Below, piece by piece: positions 42,088 through 52,012 of a stretch of 64,000 nucleotides of DNA. This DNA is from Methylococcaceae bacterium. GTDB taxonomy: Bacteria; Pseudomonadota; Gammaproteobacteria; Methylococcales; Methylomonadaceae. The notes below the pieces were generated by a model, which worked only from the letters and a program-made list of their open reading frames with translations, did no database searches and was not told where the DNA came from. Each line of letters starts with the position of its first letter. The stretch's first letter is position 1. Position numbers and translations under genes: made by a program. The stretch lies in assembly GCA_016715325.1 (NCBI GenBank), contig JADKAL010000016.1, positions 1 through 64,000 on the forward strand, written 5' to 3'.

Positions 42088-42609
42088 TTAATGCTCCCGG
42101 AGTCTGGGCATCAGTTGCACGAGATTGCAAGGCTTGGTGCGTGAATCTAATTGATCTTTAATGAGATGTTCCCACGCAGTTTTGCATGCGCCCGATGAAC
42201 CCGGCAAACAGAAAACAAAGGTGCCGTTAGCGACACCTGCGACTGCGCGCGATTGAATGGTCGATGTTTTAATCTCCTGATACGACAGCATCCTGAACAT
42301 TTCGCCGAAACCGTCTAACACTTTATCGAGCAGGGGCGTTACCGCTTCCGGAGTGCCGTCTCGCCCGGTTACGCCGGTGCCGCCCGTACAAATAATGACG
42401 TTTACGGCATCGTCGGCAATCCAGTTGGAAACGACCGCTCTGATTTTATAAATATTGTCAGGAACGATGGTTTTGTTAATCAGTTTATGATCGGCCGATT
42501 TCAAACATTCGACTAACGTTAGCCCGGAAATATCGTCGGCTTCGGTCCGCGTATCCGAGATAACCAATACGGCGGCCGATAATGGAATAAATGGCTTGTC
42601 GTTGTTCAC
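42088..42609 (-). CDS. moaB: Molybdenum cofactor biosynthesis protein B
   Basis: MoaB/Mog-type protein of 173 residues, which adenylylates molybdopterin or has a related role in cofactor synthesis. Family motifs: [15 protein letters not shown] near the N-terminus, [20 protein letters not shown], and [18 protein letters not shown] in the C-terminal part, which forms the MPT-binding pocket. No other molybdenum cofactor gene is near. First gene of a packed three-gene operon with DUF423 and pepN. Confidence 0.92.
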   Translation of the reverse strand: MNNDKPFIPLSAAVLVISDTRTEADDISGLTLVECLKSADHKLINKTIVPDNIYKIRAVVSNWIADDAVNVIICTGGTGVTGRDGTPEAVTPLLDKVLDGFGEMFRMLSYQEIKTSTIQSRAVAGVANGTFVFCLPGSSGACKTAWEHLIKDQLDSRTKPCNLVQLMPRLREH

Positions 42610-42720
42610 GATACTATTTAGTGAGTGGTATTGCCGCTATTAAATAACCATCTTGCCCGCTAACACAAGTCATTTATTGCCGATAAGACTCAAGGTTAAC
42701 GGACAAGTCTTTCATCACGC

Positions 42721-44088
42721 TTAATTCAGCATGGCGAAGAAGGCTTCCTCTCCCCGCTGGATGTTTAGGAGCAAGCCGGATTTTGGATTGACAACTTCCT
42801 TCAGTTCGTCGAGATTGTGAACACGATACTGATTGGCCGACACAATCACGTCTCCCGGTCTTAAGCCGATACGCCAAGCATACGATGCCGTATTGATTTT
42901 ATCGATAACAATGCCCTCGACTTGATCGCGCTGGCTATTGCTCAGTATCGTGCCCTGCAAACGAGAATGTAATTTATCGCCGGAAATTTGTGCGCGTTCT
43001 TGTTTACCGATGACGGCAGTCGTTTCACGTTTTTCGTCGCCGCGATAATATTCCAAATCGACCTTATCGCCGATTTGCAACAGTCCTATGATGTTGCGCA
43101 AATCATGGCTATTTTTGATGGATTTACCATTAGCCGATACGACGATGTCGCCCAATTCCAAACCGGCCTTTTCAGCGGGCGAATTGTTTTCGATTCGGCT
43201 GATAGCGGCACCTTGGATTTCTTTAAGGTTGAATGCCTTTACCAATTCCGGAGTCAAATCTTGCGTGGTGACGCCTAAAAGCCCTCTGCGAACTTCACCG
43301 TGTTTAACCAGCGAATCTTTAATCGTCATGACCATATTTGAAGGGATAGCGAAGCCGATACCGACGTTACCGCCGCTCGGCGCTAAAATAGCGGTGTTCA
43401 TGCCGATGAATTCGCCTTTTAAATTTACCAGCGCACCGCCGGAGTTTCCGGGGTTAATGGAGGCGTCGGTTTGGATGAAATCCTCATAACCCTCGATACC
43501 CAAGCCGGAACGTCCTAAGGCGCTGACAATGCCGGATGTTACGGTCTGGCCTAACCCAAACGGATTTCCGATAGCCACGACAAAGTCGCCGACTCTAAGC
43601 TGGCTGGAGTTCGCTATCGGCAATTCCGTTAAATTATTAACCGGAATACGAATAACGGCGACATCGGCTTCAGGATCTTTGCCTACCAGTTCGGCATTGA
43701 GTTGGCGTCCGTCTTGTAAAGTGACCATAATTTTATCGGCTTTGTCGATAACATGGTTATTTGTCAAGACTAAGCCTTGATCACTGTCTATAATTACGCC
43801 GGAACCTAAGCTGTTTTTCTGTTGCTTGCGGGATTGGTTCGGGATATTGAAAAAATGCCGGAAAAACGGATCCTGCATCAGCGGATTTTGAGCAACCTCG
43901 ATATTAGTAGACGTTGAAATATTAACCACCGCCGGCATACTGCGTTCCAGCATCGGTGCAAGCGACGGAACCGGCTGGCTCTCGGTAAACGAGGGTAAGC
44001 CTACGGCAAAGCTGACTGAACTAAAAAACGGCAATATAGATAATGTGCTTATAAAAATCAGTAAGATGAATTTGTTTTTGTTTATCAT
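42721..44088 (-). CDS. Do-family serine endopeptidase (DegP/DegQ type)
   Basis: Periplasmic protease and chaperone of 455 residues. It has a signal sequence of about 28 residues, a trypsin-like domain with catalytic His112 (TNNHVID), Asp142 (PEADVAVI) and Ser216 (NPGNSGGAL), then two PDZ domains (about 255-345 and 370-450). The length and the short loop LA around residues 65-95 are closer to DegQ than DegP. Divergent from the cyclic-nucleotide-binding gene at 44214. Confidence 0.93.
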   Translation of the reverse strand: MINKNKFILLIFISTLSILPFFSSVSFAVGLPSFTESQPVPSLAPMLERSMPAVVNISTSTNIEVAQNPLMQDPFFRHFFNIPNQSRKQQKNSLGSGVIIDSDQGLVLTNNHVIDKADKIMVTLQDGRQLNAELVGKDPEADVAVIRIPVNNLTELPIANSSQLRVGDFVVAIGNPFGLGQTVTSGIVSALGRSGLGIEGYEDFIQTDASINPGNSGGALVNLKGEFIGMNTAILAPSGGNVGIGFAIPSNMVMTIKDSLVKHGEVRRGLLGVTTQDLTPELVKAFNLKEIQGAAISRIENNSPAEKAGLELGDIVVSANGKSIKNSHDLRNIIGLLQIGDKVDLEYYRGDEKRETTAVIGKQERAQISGDKLHSRLQGTILSNSQRDQVEGIVIDKINTASYAWRIGLRPGDVIVSANQYRVHNLDELKEVVNPKSGLLLNIQRGEEAFFAMLN

Positions 44089-44213
44089 TGTTGTTCCGAA
44101 TGTCGTTAAACGCGGTCGATAGACAATATAGGTCTTAAAACGTTTAAAACAAGGTATAAAGTATTTTTTATTCTAGTGCAAGCGCACACCCGATCCGTCA
44201 ATAAGGAAATTAA

Positions 44214-45542
44214 ATGGCTGTTTTAACAAACTCCGATGAAGGGCGTATTCTTCGCAATTTCGTGCCTTTAGCTTCTTTTCCGAGCGAGGCGTTCGTCGAT
44301 CTGTGTAAAAATATCAAGGTAGAACAATTAAAAGACGAAGCTATTTTCAAAAGGGGAGATCAAAGTACCGATTTGATTTATCTTCTTAACGGCAGTGTGG
44401 TACTTCAAGCGGACGAACTTATCGTCGATGTCATAAATTCGGATAGCGAATCGGCAAAATTTGCTCTCGCCCATCAAATACCTCGAAAAATCGATGCAAT
44501 AGCGAATGGTGTTGTGCGTATCGTGCGGCTGACCGCCGATATAGTCAATAACCCGCCACAAGCGGTTTACGATGAAAATCAAGGATTCACGCTTATCGAA
44601 GATTTAAGCGAGGATTCGGACGATTGGATGACGGCTTTATTGCGGCTGCCGCTTTTTCAGAATTTATCGGCTATCAATCTACAGAAAATTCTCATTTCTC
44701 TTAAGACCGCTCACTATTCCGAAAATGAGGTTATTATCAAGGAAGAAAGCCCTGTTGACAGCTTTTTTCTCATCATTAAAGGGCAATGTCTGCTCGCACG
44801 AACATTTGATGATGAAGCCCATCAAGTAAAGCTGAGTACAGGGGACAGTTTTGGCGATGAATATTTAATTACCGATGCAATTTCTCATGAAACGGTAACT
44901 GCGTTGAACGATGTCAGTGTTATACAGCTAAACAAAAAGCACTTTTTGGATCATATCAAGACTCCGTTGGTTGATTTTATTGCGCCTGAAGATTTACCGG
45001 GCGCCTTACAAACAGGGGCGATTGTGCTGGATGTCAGATTACCTTTGTCTTTTGTAAAACAGAATCTTATCGGTAGCGCAAATATCCCGTTAATGACATT
45101 ACGAATGCGCTTGGGGGAAATCCCAAAAGATAAACAAGTTATTGTCGTTTGCGCCAAAGGGATTGAAAGCGAAGCGGGAGCGTTCTTGCTGACAAAAAAT
45201 AATATCGATGCACGCGTATTGAAAGGCGGCATGGGTATTGAGGAAGCAGAAGAAGACGATGCACAGGAGTCTCTGCCTTTTGAGCCTGCAGAGGATTCGA
45301 CAAGTTTCGAGCAGGAAAACGTACCGGAAAACTTACCTGACGAAAGTAGCTCTGTTATTGAGGTAGCTTCTGAAGATTTGAACGCCGAAAACGAAAGACT
45401 TTTACAGGTTAATCGCGAAATGCAGGCTAAAATTATCCAGTTACAGACAGAAAAAGAGCAAGCCGAATCCAGAAATCAGGTTTTGACTCAGCAGCTAGAA
45501 CGGTTAAAAGATATATTGAATCGATTAACAAAAAGCAAATAA
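44214..45542 (+). CDS. Cyclic nucleotide-binding and rhodanese domain protein
   Basis: A 442-residue protein with an uncommon domain order. Residues 15-80 resemble a shortened cyclic nucleotide-binding domain (FKRGDQSTDLIYLLNGSVVL), residues 140-255 a second, fuller one (SENEVIIKEESPVDSFFLIIKGQCLL, GDSFGDEYLIT). Residues 260-345 form a rhodanese domain with active-site Cys in VIVVCAKGIESE. An acidic linker and a C-terminal coiled coil (370-442) follow. It has no DNA-binding domain, so it is a signalling or structural protein rather than a Crp-type regulator. A terminator follows the gene. Confidence 0.85.
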   Translation: MAVLTNSDEGRILRNFVPLASFPSEAFVDLCKNIKVEQLKDEAIFKRGDQSTDLIYLLNGSVVLQADELIVDVINSDSESAKFALAHQIPRKIDAIANGVVRIVRLTADIVNNPPQAVYDENQGFTLIEDLSEDSDDWMTALLRLPLFQNLSAINLQKILISLKTAHYSENEVIIKEESPVDSFFLIIKGQCLLARTFDDEAHQVKLSTGDSFGDEYLITDAISHETVTALNDVSVIQLNKKHFLDHIKTPLVDFIAPEDLPGALQTGAIVLDVRLPLSFVKQNLIGSANIPLMTLRMRLGEIPKDKQVIVVCAKGIESEAGAFLLTKNNIDARVLKGGMGIEEAEEDDAQESLPFEPAEDSTSFEQENVPENLPDESSSVIEVASEDLNAENERLLQVNREMQAKIIQLQTEKEQAESRNQVLTQQLERLKDILNRLTKSK

Positions 45543-45582
45543 CCGAAATTTGAAGGTAATTCAATACTGGAAAAAAACAATT

Positions 45583-45607
45583 CGGGGAACGCGTTTCCCG
45601 GTTTTTT
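45583..45607 (+). terminator. Intrinsic terminator after the CNB-rhodanese gene
   Basis: CGGGGAA-CGCG-TTTCCCG (one G-T pair) followed by GTTTTTT, about 40 bases after the stop codon. Confidence 0.75.
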
Positions 45608-45611
45608 ATTT

Positions 45612-45643
45612 AAAGAGTGATCAGCGAGTGCTGCTCACTCTTT
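45612..45643. other. Hairpin between converging transcripts
   Basis: AAAGAGTGA and TCACTCTTT, exact inverted copies with a 14-base loop, lie between the terminator above and the rpmG stop. It has no T-run on either strand but may end the rpmB-rpmG mRNA. Confidence 0.4.
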
Positions 45644-45685
45644 AACGAATAGAATCTTCTAAAGTAGAGCTTAATAAAATTGCAA

Positions 45686-45841
45686 CTACTTGATTTTGCC
45701 TTCTTTGTACATGACATGCTTACGGACGACGGGATCGAATTTTTTGATCTCCATTTTTTCCGGCATGGTTTTTTTGTTTTTTGTAGTGGTGTAGAAGTGG
45801 CCTGTGCCTTCACTAGAAATAAGTTTAATTTTATCGCGCAT
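45686..45841 (-). CDS. rpmG: 50S ribosomal protein L33
   Basis: A 51-residue protein, [20 protein letters not shown] at the N-terminus and [20 protein letters not shown] near the C-terminus. This is L33 of the zinc-free form, lacking the CxxC pairs. It is too short for many gene finders and is overlaid by a spurious frame. It lies 11 bases after rpmB, the conserved rpmB-rpmG order. Confidence 0.96.
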   Translation of the reverse strand: MRDKIKLISSEGTGHFYTTTKNKKTMPEKMEIKKFDPVVRKHVMYKEGKIK

Positions 45842-45852
45842 GTTCAGTCCCC

Positions 45853-46089
45853 TTAAGCTATTGTGCCGTTTTTACGCAAATCCGCCAGAACCGAGTCGAT
45901 ACCTTTCTTGTCGATGATTCGCATTCCTTTAGTGGATACCCGCAGGCGAACCCAGCGGTTTTCGCTTTCTACCCAAAATCTGTGGTGCTGAAGATTTGGA
46001 AGAAAACGTCTTTTGGTTTTATTGTTAGCGTGTGATACGTTGTTGCCTACCACAGGCGCTTTTCCTGTTACTTGACATACTCTGGACAT
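45853..46089 (-). CDS. rpmB: 50S ribosomal protein L28
   Basis: A 78-residue large-subunit protein with [21 protein letters not shown] at the N-terminus and the [11 protein letters not shown] segment typical of proteobacterial L28. The length equals that of E. coli L28. Heads the rpmB-rpmG operon, divergent from gshB. Confidence 0.97.
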   Translation of the reverse strand: MSRVCQVTGKAPVVGNNVSHANNKTKRRFLPNLQHHRFWVESENRWVRLRVSTKGMRIIDKKGIDSVLADLRKNGTIA

Positions 46090-46217
46090 GATGAGCCTCT
46101 ACATGGGTGCCTGAATTCAAATTAGCCAATCTTTATACCAAAATTTCTTTTCAAGGTAAATAACAATCTATAAAATGAGAGAATGAATCAACTTAAGACA
46201 CTTTTTGGAAATCATCA

Positions 46218-47165
46218 ATGCCAGTAAAACTCGGCATGGTCATGGATCCCATCGACCGCATCAATATCAAAAAAGACACCAGTTTTGCCATGTTGCTCGA
46301 AGCTCAAGCTAGATCTTGGGAATTACACTATATGGAGCTGGAAAATCTTTATCTTAGGAATGGCAAAGCTTACGCAGAGACTCGAACCTTAGAGGTGAAG
46401 AGTGATGAACGCGGTTGGTTTCGTTTTTTAAATACGCACAATATCGAACTTGCTTCGTTAGATGTCATTATCATGCGTAAAGATCCGCCGTTCGATCAAG
46501 AATACCTCTATGCAACTCATATACTTGAGCAAGCGGAACACGACGGTGCTTACGTCATCAATAGACCGCAGTCTTTGCGCGACGCGAACGAGAAACTCTA
46601 CACATCCTGGTTTCCGCAGTGTTGCACTGAAACCTTGGTGACAAAAAATTCGGTGCAAATCAAAGCGTTTTTAGCCGAACAGGGCAATATTATACTCAAG
46701 CCTTTGGACGGTATGGGCGGTGCCTCTATTTTTCGGATTCGTGAAGGCGATCCCAACATGAGTGTTATTTTAGAAACCATGACGTTGCATAATACCCGCA
46801 CTGTGATGGCGCAAAAATATCTGCCTGAAATCAAAGACGGCGACAAACGAATCTTAATGGTTAACGGCGAACCGGTGCCTTATTGTCTTGCGCGTATACC
46901 GGCGCAAGGAGAAAGTAGAGGTAATTTGGCCGCCGGCGGAACAGGCGAGGGTAGACCGTTAACGGACCAAGATCGTTGGATTGCAAGTCAAGTAGGACCA
47001 ACATTGAGAGAAAAGGGGCTGGTTTTTGTCGGTTTAGATGTCATCGGCAGCACGTTAACCGAAATCAATGTGACAAGTCCGACCTGTGTACAAGAATTAG
47101 ATAAACAGTTCGGCTTGAATATCAGCGGACAATTAATGGATCATGTTGAGTCGATCCTGAATTAA
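46218..47165 (+). CDS. gshB: Glutathione synthetase
   Basis: ATP-grasp ligase of 315 residues that adds glycine to gamma-glutamylcysteine. The N-terminal MVMDPIDRINIKKDTSFAMLLEAQ, the ATP-binding ILKPLDGMGGASIFRI, and the glutathione-site AAGGTGEGRPLT and LDVIGSTLTEINVTSPT are standard GshB text. The stop overlaps the tonB start by one base, the usual gshB-tonB order of gammaproteobacteria. Confidence 0.97.
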   Translation: MPVKLGMVMDPIDRINIKKDTSFAMLLEAQARSWELHYMELENLYLRNGKAYAETRTLEVKSDERGWFRFLNTHNIELASLDVIIMRKDPPFDQEYLYATHILEQAEHDGAYVINRPQSLRDANEKLYTSWFPQCCTETLVTKNSVQIKAFLAEQGNIILKPLDGMGGASIFRIREGDPNMSVILETMTLHNTRTVMAQKYLPEIKDGDKRILMVNGEPVPYCLARIPAQGESRGNLAAGGTGEGRPLTDQDRWIASQVGPTLREKGLVFVGLDVIGSTLTEINVTSPTCVQELDKQFGLNISGQLMDHVESILN

Positions 47166-48046
47166 TGGCGAAATTGGCACTATTCCAATCGAAATCCGAG
47201 GTGACAACAAACGACCGCATGTTAGTGGCGCTTTTTGTTGCGTTCCTGATTCACATCGTCATTGTGCTCGGCGTCCGGTTTACCGAACCTGAAATGCCTA
47301 TTCAAAACAGCCGCTCGATTGACGTCGTTTTGATAACGACACCGGCAAAAAAAGCACCCAAAAAAGCCAAATTTTTAGCACAAGACAATCAAATCGGCGC
47401 CGGGGAAAAAGTCATTAGTAAACCGCAACCGCCCGCAAAACGGATCGTCAGTCAAGGAAATAGTCCGAAGAAACAAGCGGATAAGACAGAGCAAGAAGCG
47501 GCAGAACCCAAAGCCAAACAGAAAGTGATTACCCAGCATAAAGCGCCGGTAAAAGTAGTTGCCGAAAAGCATCCCGAAACGACGCACGACATCGAAAAGC
47601 GGCCGCATTTGACGGCTGAATCCCTACAACAACAAATCGCGCAATACGGAACGGAAATCAGGCTAAAACAACAAAGCGCCGATCAGACTAAAATAAAATT
47701 TGCCAATTCGGTTAGCGCCCATCAATATGTTGCGGCACAATATGTTAAAGACTGGGAAAGTAAAGTCGAACGCACGGGAAATATGAATTATCCGTCCATC
47801 GCCGCTAAGAAAAATTTTGCCGGGACATTAACAATGGATGTCGGTATAAAAGCGGACGGCAGCATCTATAGTATTCGTATTTCTAAACCGTCTGGGTATC
47901 CTGAGCTTGATGAGGCCGCTAAACGAATTGTCAAGATGAGCGCGCCTTTCCCGGCGTTACCCAGCGAACTGTTAAAGGAGCTCAATGTCTTAGTTATAAG
48001 TAGAAAATGGAAGTTTTCCGATGAAGCCGGTATGACTACGCCTTAA
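47165..48046 (+). CDS. tonB: Energy transducer TonB
   Basis: Inner-membrane protein of 293 residues that carries proton-motive energy to outer-membrane receptors. It has an N-terminal membrane anchor (MLVALFVAFLIHIVIVLGV, residues 19-37), a long Lys/Pro/Ala/Gln-rich periplasmic stretch (60-170), and a TonB C-terminal domain (about 200-290: GTLTMDVGIKADGSIYSIRI, SGYPELDEAAKRIVKMSAPF). No exbB or exbD lies next to it. The receptor at 58633 is a possible client, though TonB proteins at this locus are usually not linked to one receptor. Confidence 0.92.
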   Translation: MAKLALFQSKSEVTTNDRMLVALFVAFLIHIVIVLGVRFTEPEMPIQNSRSIDVVLITTPAKKAPKKAKFLAQDNQIGAGEKVISKPQPPAKRIVSQGNSPKKQADKTEQEAAEPKAKQKVITQHKAPVKVVAEKHPETTHDIEKRPHLTAESLQQQIAQYGTEIRLKQQSADQTKIKFANSVSAHQYVAAQYVKDWESKVERTGNMNYPSIAAKKNFAGTLTMDVGIKADGSIYSIRISKPSGYPELDEAAKRIVKMSAPFPALPSELLKELNVLVISRKWKFSDEAGMTTP

Positions 48047-48076
48047 AACAACGATAAGCATTATAGGATTTTTAAT

Positions 48077-48640
48077 ATGAGCGATAACAGTTACCTCAAT
48101 AACCAATTCCTTATTGCGATGCCTAGCTTATTCGATCCGATATTTCATCATACGGTGACATTTCTCTGTCAACATACCAAAGAAGGCGCGTTAGGGATTG
48201 TAATCAACCGTTCCGCCGATATGAAATTGGGTGAAATTTTCAAACAAATGAATATTTCATCGCGATCAGATGAAATTGCTGAAACACCGGTCTACGCAGG
48301 TGGTCCTGTCCAACAAGACAGGGGATTTGTGGTCCATACATCCGGGGGTGAGTGGGATATGACCTTGCCTGTTTCCGATAACATTTCGCTAACGACATCT
48401 CGCGATGTTATTGAAGCCATAGCTGCAGGCGAGGGGCCTGAAAAATACTTGATTGCGTTAGGTTATGCCGGTTGGGGAGAAGGGCAACTTGAACAGGAAA
48501 TGTTGAGTAACTCCTGGCTGAATACGCCTTTTACCGATCAGATATTATTCGAAACGCCGCTTAACGAACGTTGGAATGCGGCAGCCAGTCAGATCGGCAT
48601 TAACATTAACCAATTAACCACACCGGCGGGTCATGGCTGA
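48077..48640 (+). CDS. YqgE/AlgH family protein
   Basis: A 187-residue protein of the conserved YqgE/AlgH family. The opening NQFLIAMPSLFDPIFHHTV and GALGIVINR, then VYAGGPVQQDRGFVVH and GYAGWGEGQLEQEM, are the family signature. Its biochemical role is unknown; AlgH was linked to alginate regulation in Pseudomonas. It overlaps ruvX by eight bases in the conserved yqgE-ruvX pair. Confidence 0.95.
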   Translation: MSDNSYLNNQFLIAMPSLFDPIFHHTVTFLCQHTKEGALGIVINRSADMKLGEIFKQMNISSRSDEIAETPVYAGGPVQQDRGFVVHTSGGEWDMTLPVSDNISLTTSRDVIEAIAAGEGPEKYLIALGYAGWGEGQLEQEMLSNSWLNTPFTDQILFETPLNERWNAAASQIGININQLTTPAGHG

Positions 48641-49097
48641 CAGCCGTCGAAACGATCCTCTTTGTAGAAATACACCCGACGATACTTTTCTAGGTTTCGA
48701 TTTCGGTCATAAAAAAATAGGCATTGCCGTTGGGCATTTGATGACGGGAATTGCCAGTCCCTTAAAAACATTGCCGTCCGTCAATCAGGCACCGGATTGG
48801 AGGGGTATCACAAAACTGATTGAAGACTGGATGCCTGCCGGTCTTGTCGTAGGTATCTCAAAACAAGACGACGGCTCCGACAACGTTATAACACCGCGAA
48901 TGTTAAAATTCTGCCGGCAATTAGAAGGGAGGTATCGATTGTCTGTTTATCGTCAAGACGAAGCCTTATCAACCTTTGAGGCAAAACAAATGCTCTTTGA
49001 TGAAGTAAACGTGAATGCTACAAAATTGTGGGCGGTACAAGATCAACTTGCGGCACAACTTATCTTGCAATCCTGGCTAAATGAAAATACACGATGA
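48633..49097 (+). CDS. ruvX: Holliday junction resolvase-like RuvX (YqgF)
   Basis: RNase H-fold nuclease of 154 residues; YqgF proteins act in pre-16S rRNA 5'-end maturation and perhaps on Holliday junctions. Acidic residues are in FLGFDFGHKKIGIAVG near the N-terminus, in RQDEALSTFEA, and at the C-terminal VQDQLAAQLILQSW. The product has about fifteen residues ahead of the core (MADSRRNDPLCRNTPDD). It overlaps yqgE by eight bases and pyrR by four. Confidence 0.94.
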   Translation: MADSRRNDPLCRNTPDDTFLGFDFGHKKIGIAVGHLMTGIASPLKTLPSVNQAPDWRGITKLIEDWMPAGLVVGISKQDDGSDNVITPRMLKFCRQLEGRYRLSVYRQDEALSTFEAKQMLFDEVNVNATKLWAVQDQLAAQLILQSWLNENTR

Positions 49098-49615
49098 TGA
49101 CAGCTGCTGACTTCGACGTCTCCGAACTCCTTGAAAATTTGGAGATTAAGTTAAAACAAGCGATTACCGAACGAAATATTACCGATCCGCTGATGATAGG
49201 CATTCGAAGCGGCGGGGTTTGGGTTGCTGAAATTCTGCATCGAAGACTTACAATTAAACAACCCTTAGGCTTACTTGATATATCGTTTTACCGTGACGAT
49301 TTTTCTCAAATCGGTGTAAACCCGAACGTTAAACCGAGTCAATTACCGGCACAGATAGAAGGGCGAAATATTATCTTAGTCGACGATGTTTTTTATACCG
49401 GCAGAACCGTGCGCGCCGCACTCAATGAGCTATTCGATTACGGACGCCCCAGCCAAGTTTTGTTGGCGGTATTAATAGAACGCGACGGAAAACAAATACC
49501 GATTAGCCCGGATTGCGCCGGTATGCGCCTAAAATTAAATGCGGGGCAGCGGATCAAATTGACCGGTCCCGATCCTTTGGCAATTGAAATACAGTATGTC
49601 GATGCGGTCGCCTAG
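49094..49615 (+). CDS. pyrR: PyrR bifunctional regulator / uracil phosphoribosyltransferase
   Basis: A 173-residue type I phosphoribosyltransferase. The PRPP loop is [17 protein letters not shown], and the N-terminal [20 protein letters not shown] is typical of PyrR. In Bacillus PyrR attenuates pyr mRNA; in gammaproteobacteria the regulatory role is less clear. It overlaps ruvX and lies two bases before pyrB, the order pyrR-pyrB-pyrC' known from Pseudomonas. Confidence 0.94.
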   Translation: MMTAADFDVSELLENLEIKLKQAITERNITDPLMIGIRSGGVWVAEILHRRLTIKQPLGLLDISFYRDDFSQIGVNPNVKPSQLPAQIEGRNIILVDDVFYTGRTVRAALNELFDYGRPSQVLLAVLIERDGKQIPISPDCAGMRLKLNAGQRIKLTGPDPLAIEIQYVDAVA

Positions 49616-49617
49616 TT

Positions 49618-50586
49618 ATGTCGAATAATTTACAATTAAATTCGGAAGGTAAACTGAAACACTTTCTGACGATTGAAGGCTTAGAAAAGCAACTTTTGGT
49701 GGACATTCTCGATTTAGCGGAGTCCTTTATCGGCGTCAACGATCAACGCATCAAAAAAATACCCTTGCTACGCGGCAAAAGTATCGTCAATTTGTTTTTT
49801 GAAAATAGCACCCGTACCCGGACGACTTTCGAACTTGCGGCTAAACGTTTATCCGCCGATGTATTGAGCATGAGCATTGCAACCTCTTCGACATCGAAAG
49901 GCGAAAGCCTATTGGATACCATCCGAAATCTGGAAGCGATGTATGTCGATATGTTTGTGGTTCGACACGGCATCAGCGGCGCGGCGCACTTTATCGCACA
50001 ACATGCATCCAAGCATATTAGCGTAATTAATGCCGGCGACGGGCAGCATGCGCATCCGACGCAGGCAATGCTGGACATGTTTACCATCCGCCAATTCAAG
50101 CAGGATTTTTCGAAATTAAGAGTGGCTATTGTTGGCGACATTCTTCATTCCAGAGTCGCACGTTCCAATATTCAAGCGTTGAATACGCTGGGAGCGGCGG
50201 AAATCCGTGTTATCGCTCCGAAAACATTACTGCCCGCACAAGTTGAAACGATGGGTGTGACGGTTTCGCACAGCTTGGCTGATGGGTTGAAAGATATTGA
50301 CGTCATCATTATGTTGCGGCTGCAAAAGGAACGGATGACATCGGCTTTGTTACCGAGCGAGAGCGAATATTTCAAATGTTTCGGGTTAACGCCGGAGCGG
50401 TTAAAACTCGCCAAACCCGATGCAATTGTCATGCATCCCGGTCCGATCAATCGCGGGGTCGAAATCGATTCTAAAGTCGCCGACGGCCCGCAATCGGTCA
50501 TTTTAAAGCAAGTGAGTAACGGGATAGCCATACGGATGGCGATTATGGCGATGGCAATGCAGAAGCAGGAAAGTTTTGATGGCTAG
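49618..50586 (+). CDS. pyrB: Aspartate carbamoyltransferase catalytic subunit
   Basis: Second step of pyrimidine synthesis; 322 residues. The carbamoyl-phosphate site is [14 protein letters not shown], the 80s loop [12 protein letters not shown], and the aspartate site lies in MLRLQKERM and [13 protein letters not shown] short N-terminal extension of about 14 residues precedes the core, similar to class A enzymes that assemble with an inactive dihydroorotase. No pyrI gene is present. The stop overlaps pyrC' by eight bases. Confidence 0.96.
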   Translation: MSNNLQLNSEGKLKHFLTIEGLEKQLLVDILDLAESFIGVNDQRIKKIPLLRGKSIVNLFFENSTRTRTTFELAAKRLSADVLSMSIATSSTSKGESLLDTIRNLEAMYVDMFVVRHGISGAAHFIAQHASKHISVINAGDGQHAHPTQAMLDMFTIRQFKQDFSKLRVAIVGDILHSRVARSNIQALNTLGAAEIRVIAPKTLLPAQVETMGVTVSHSLADGLKDIDVIIMLRLQKERMTSALLPSESEYFKCFGLTPERLKLAKPDAIVMHPGPINRGVEIDSKVADGPQSVILKQVSNGIAIRMAIMAMAMQKQESFDG

Positions 50587-51865
50587 TCTACTTATTAAAA
50601 ACGGCAGGATTATCGATCCGGCTAATCGCATTGACCGTGTCGGTTCTGTGTACATCAACGAAGGGAAAATTGTATCGGTAAACGATGATCATGCCGGATT
50701 TAAAGCAGATAAAGAGATTAACGCCAACAACAAAATTGTATGTCCAGGGTTTATCGATTTAAGCACACGGTTAAGGGAGCCGGGACAAAGCCGAAAAGCG
50801 ACCTTTGCCAGTGAAACAGCCGCTGCCGCAGCAGCAGGTATAACAACCTTATGCCTCCAGCCGGACACAGTTCCTGTAATCGACGCCCGTGCTGTTGCCG
50901 AGTTGATAAAAGATCAGGCAGAAAAAACCGGTTATATGCAGATTCTGCCCATCGGCGCACTTACCCAAAAATTGGACGGGGCAGAGTTAAGCGCTATGGT
51001 TGCCCTTAGAGATGCAGGGTGTGTTGCAGTCAGCAATGCTAATCAACCCTTAAAAAGCCTGCTCATCCTTAGGCGCGCTATGGAATACGCTGCCAGCCAT
51101 GATCTATTGCTTATTTATCGCCCGAACGATCACTCCTTGGCGAATAATGGCTGCGTTCACGAAGGATCATTTTCAACCCGCTACGGCTTACCAAGCATTC
51201 CCGATGCGGCAGAAACCATAGCCTTAGCACAATGTCTGGAGTTAGCGGAGCTTACAGGTTGTCGCGTACACTTCGGGCAATTAAGCAGCAGACGTTCAGT
51301 GATTCGACTACATCAAGCTAAAAAATACGGTTTGGCCGTCAGTGCCGATGTTGCAATCCATCAACTGCACTTGACTGAAGATGATATTATTCCTTTCGAT
51401 AGTGCATATCATGTCCTACCCCCATTCCGCTCGAGCCGTGATAGAGAAACTTTAAATGAAGGTCTAGCTAGCGGTACCATTGATTGTATTTGCTCCGACC
51501 ATCAGCCGCACGATCTCGATGCTAAATTAGGCGCATTTCCTGAAACGGAACCCGGTATTTCATCGTTAGAAACTTTATTGCCGTTGATGTTGAAACTGGT
51601 TTACGACGGTACGATTAAAATCGAACAAGGCATTGCCGCATTAACGCACAAACCAGCAAGCATTTTGGGTTTGGAAAGAGGTGCATTAACACCGGGTTTT
51701 GCCGCCGATATTTGTATTTTCGACCCGGAACAAACTTGGGAAGTCAATTCTGAAAATTGGCGAAGCCAAGGGATTAATACGCCGTTCTGGGGAATGTCTT
51801 TAAAAGGCCGAGTTACCCATACTATACAAGCGGGTAAGGTTATTTACCTTCAAGATCGTAAATGA
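50579..51865 (+). CDS. pyrC: Dihydroorotase-like protein PyrC' (probably inactive)
   Basis: An amidohydrolase-fold protein of 428 residues, homologous to type I dihydroorotase. The metal-binding motif that should read D-x-H-x-H-x-R is [12 protein letters not shown], so both histidines are replaced (Ser and Arg). The later SDHQPHD is kept. The lost HxH is the mark of the non-catalytic PyrC' of Pseudomonas, which is needed to hold PyrB in an active dodecamer. The position directly after pyrB supports that role, and a catalytic dihydroorotase should be encoded elsewhere. ATG 50579 is preferred over a TTG three bases earlier. Confidence 0.9.
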   Translation: MASLLIKNGRIIDPANRIDRVGSVYINEGKIVSVNDDHAGFKADKEINANNKIVCPGFIDLSTRLREPGQSRKATFASETAAAAAAGITTLCLQPDTVPVIDARAVAELIKDQAEKTGYMQILPIGALTQKLDGAELSAMVALRDAGCVAVSNANQPLKSLLILRRAMEYAASHDLLLIYRPNDHSLANNGCVHEGSFSTRYGLPSIPDAAETIALAQCLELAELTGCRVHFGQLSSRRSVIRLHQAKKYGLAVSADVAIHQLHLTEDDIIPFDSAYHVLPPFRSSRDRETLNEGLASGTIDCICSDHQPHDLDAKLGAFPETEPGISSLETLLPLMLKLVYDGTIKIEQGIAALTHKPASILGLERGALTPGFAADICIFDPEQTWEVNSENWRSQGINTPFWGMSLKGRVTHTIQAGKVIYLQDRK

Positions 51866-52012
51866 TCGCGATAAGCCGATGTAAATAAAGTAAAGCTATT
51901 TATTTTAAAAAAAGATTATTTGCGCGTTTTGTATTCTATTAAAGCGGATCCAGCTTAATTTAGATCATCCATACCTTTGTTTAATTTCAAATAACTATAA
52001 CTTCAATTAAAT

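Noticed and set aside
42674..42877. 67-codon minus-strand frame at the end of the Do-type protease gene
   Set aside because: It overlaps the PDZ2 coding end in another frame and has no independent support.
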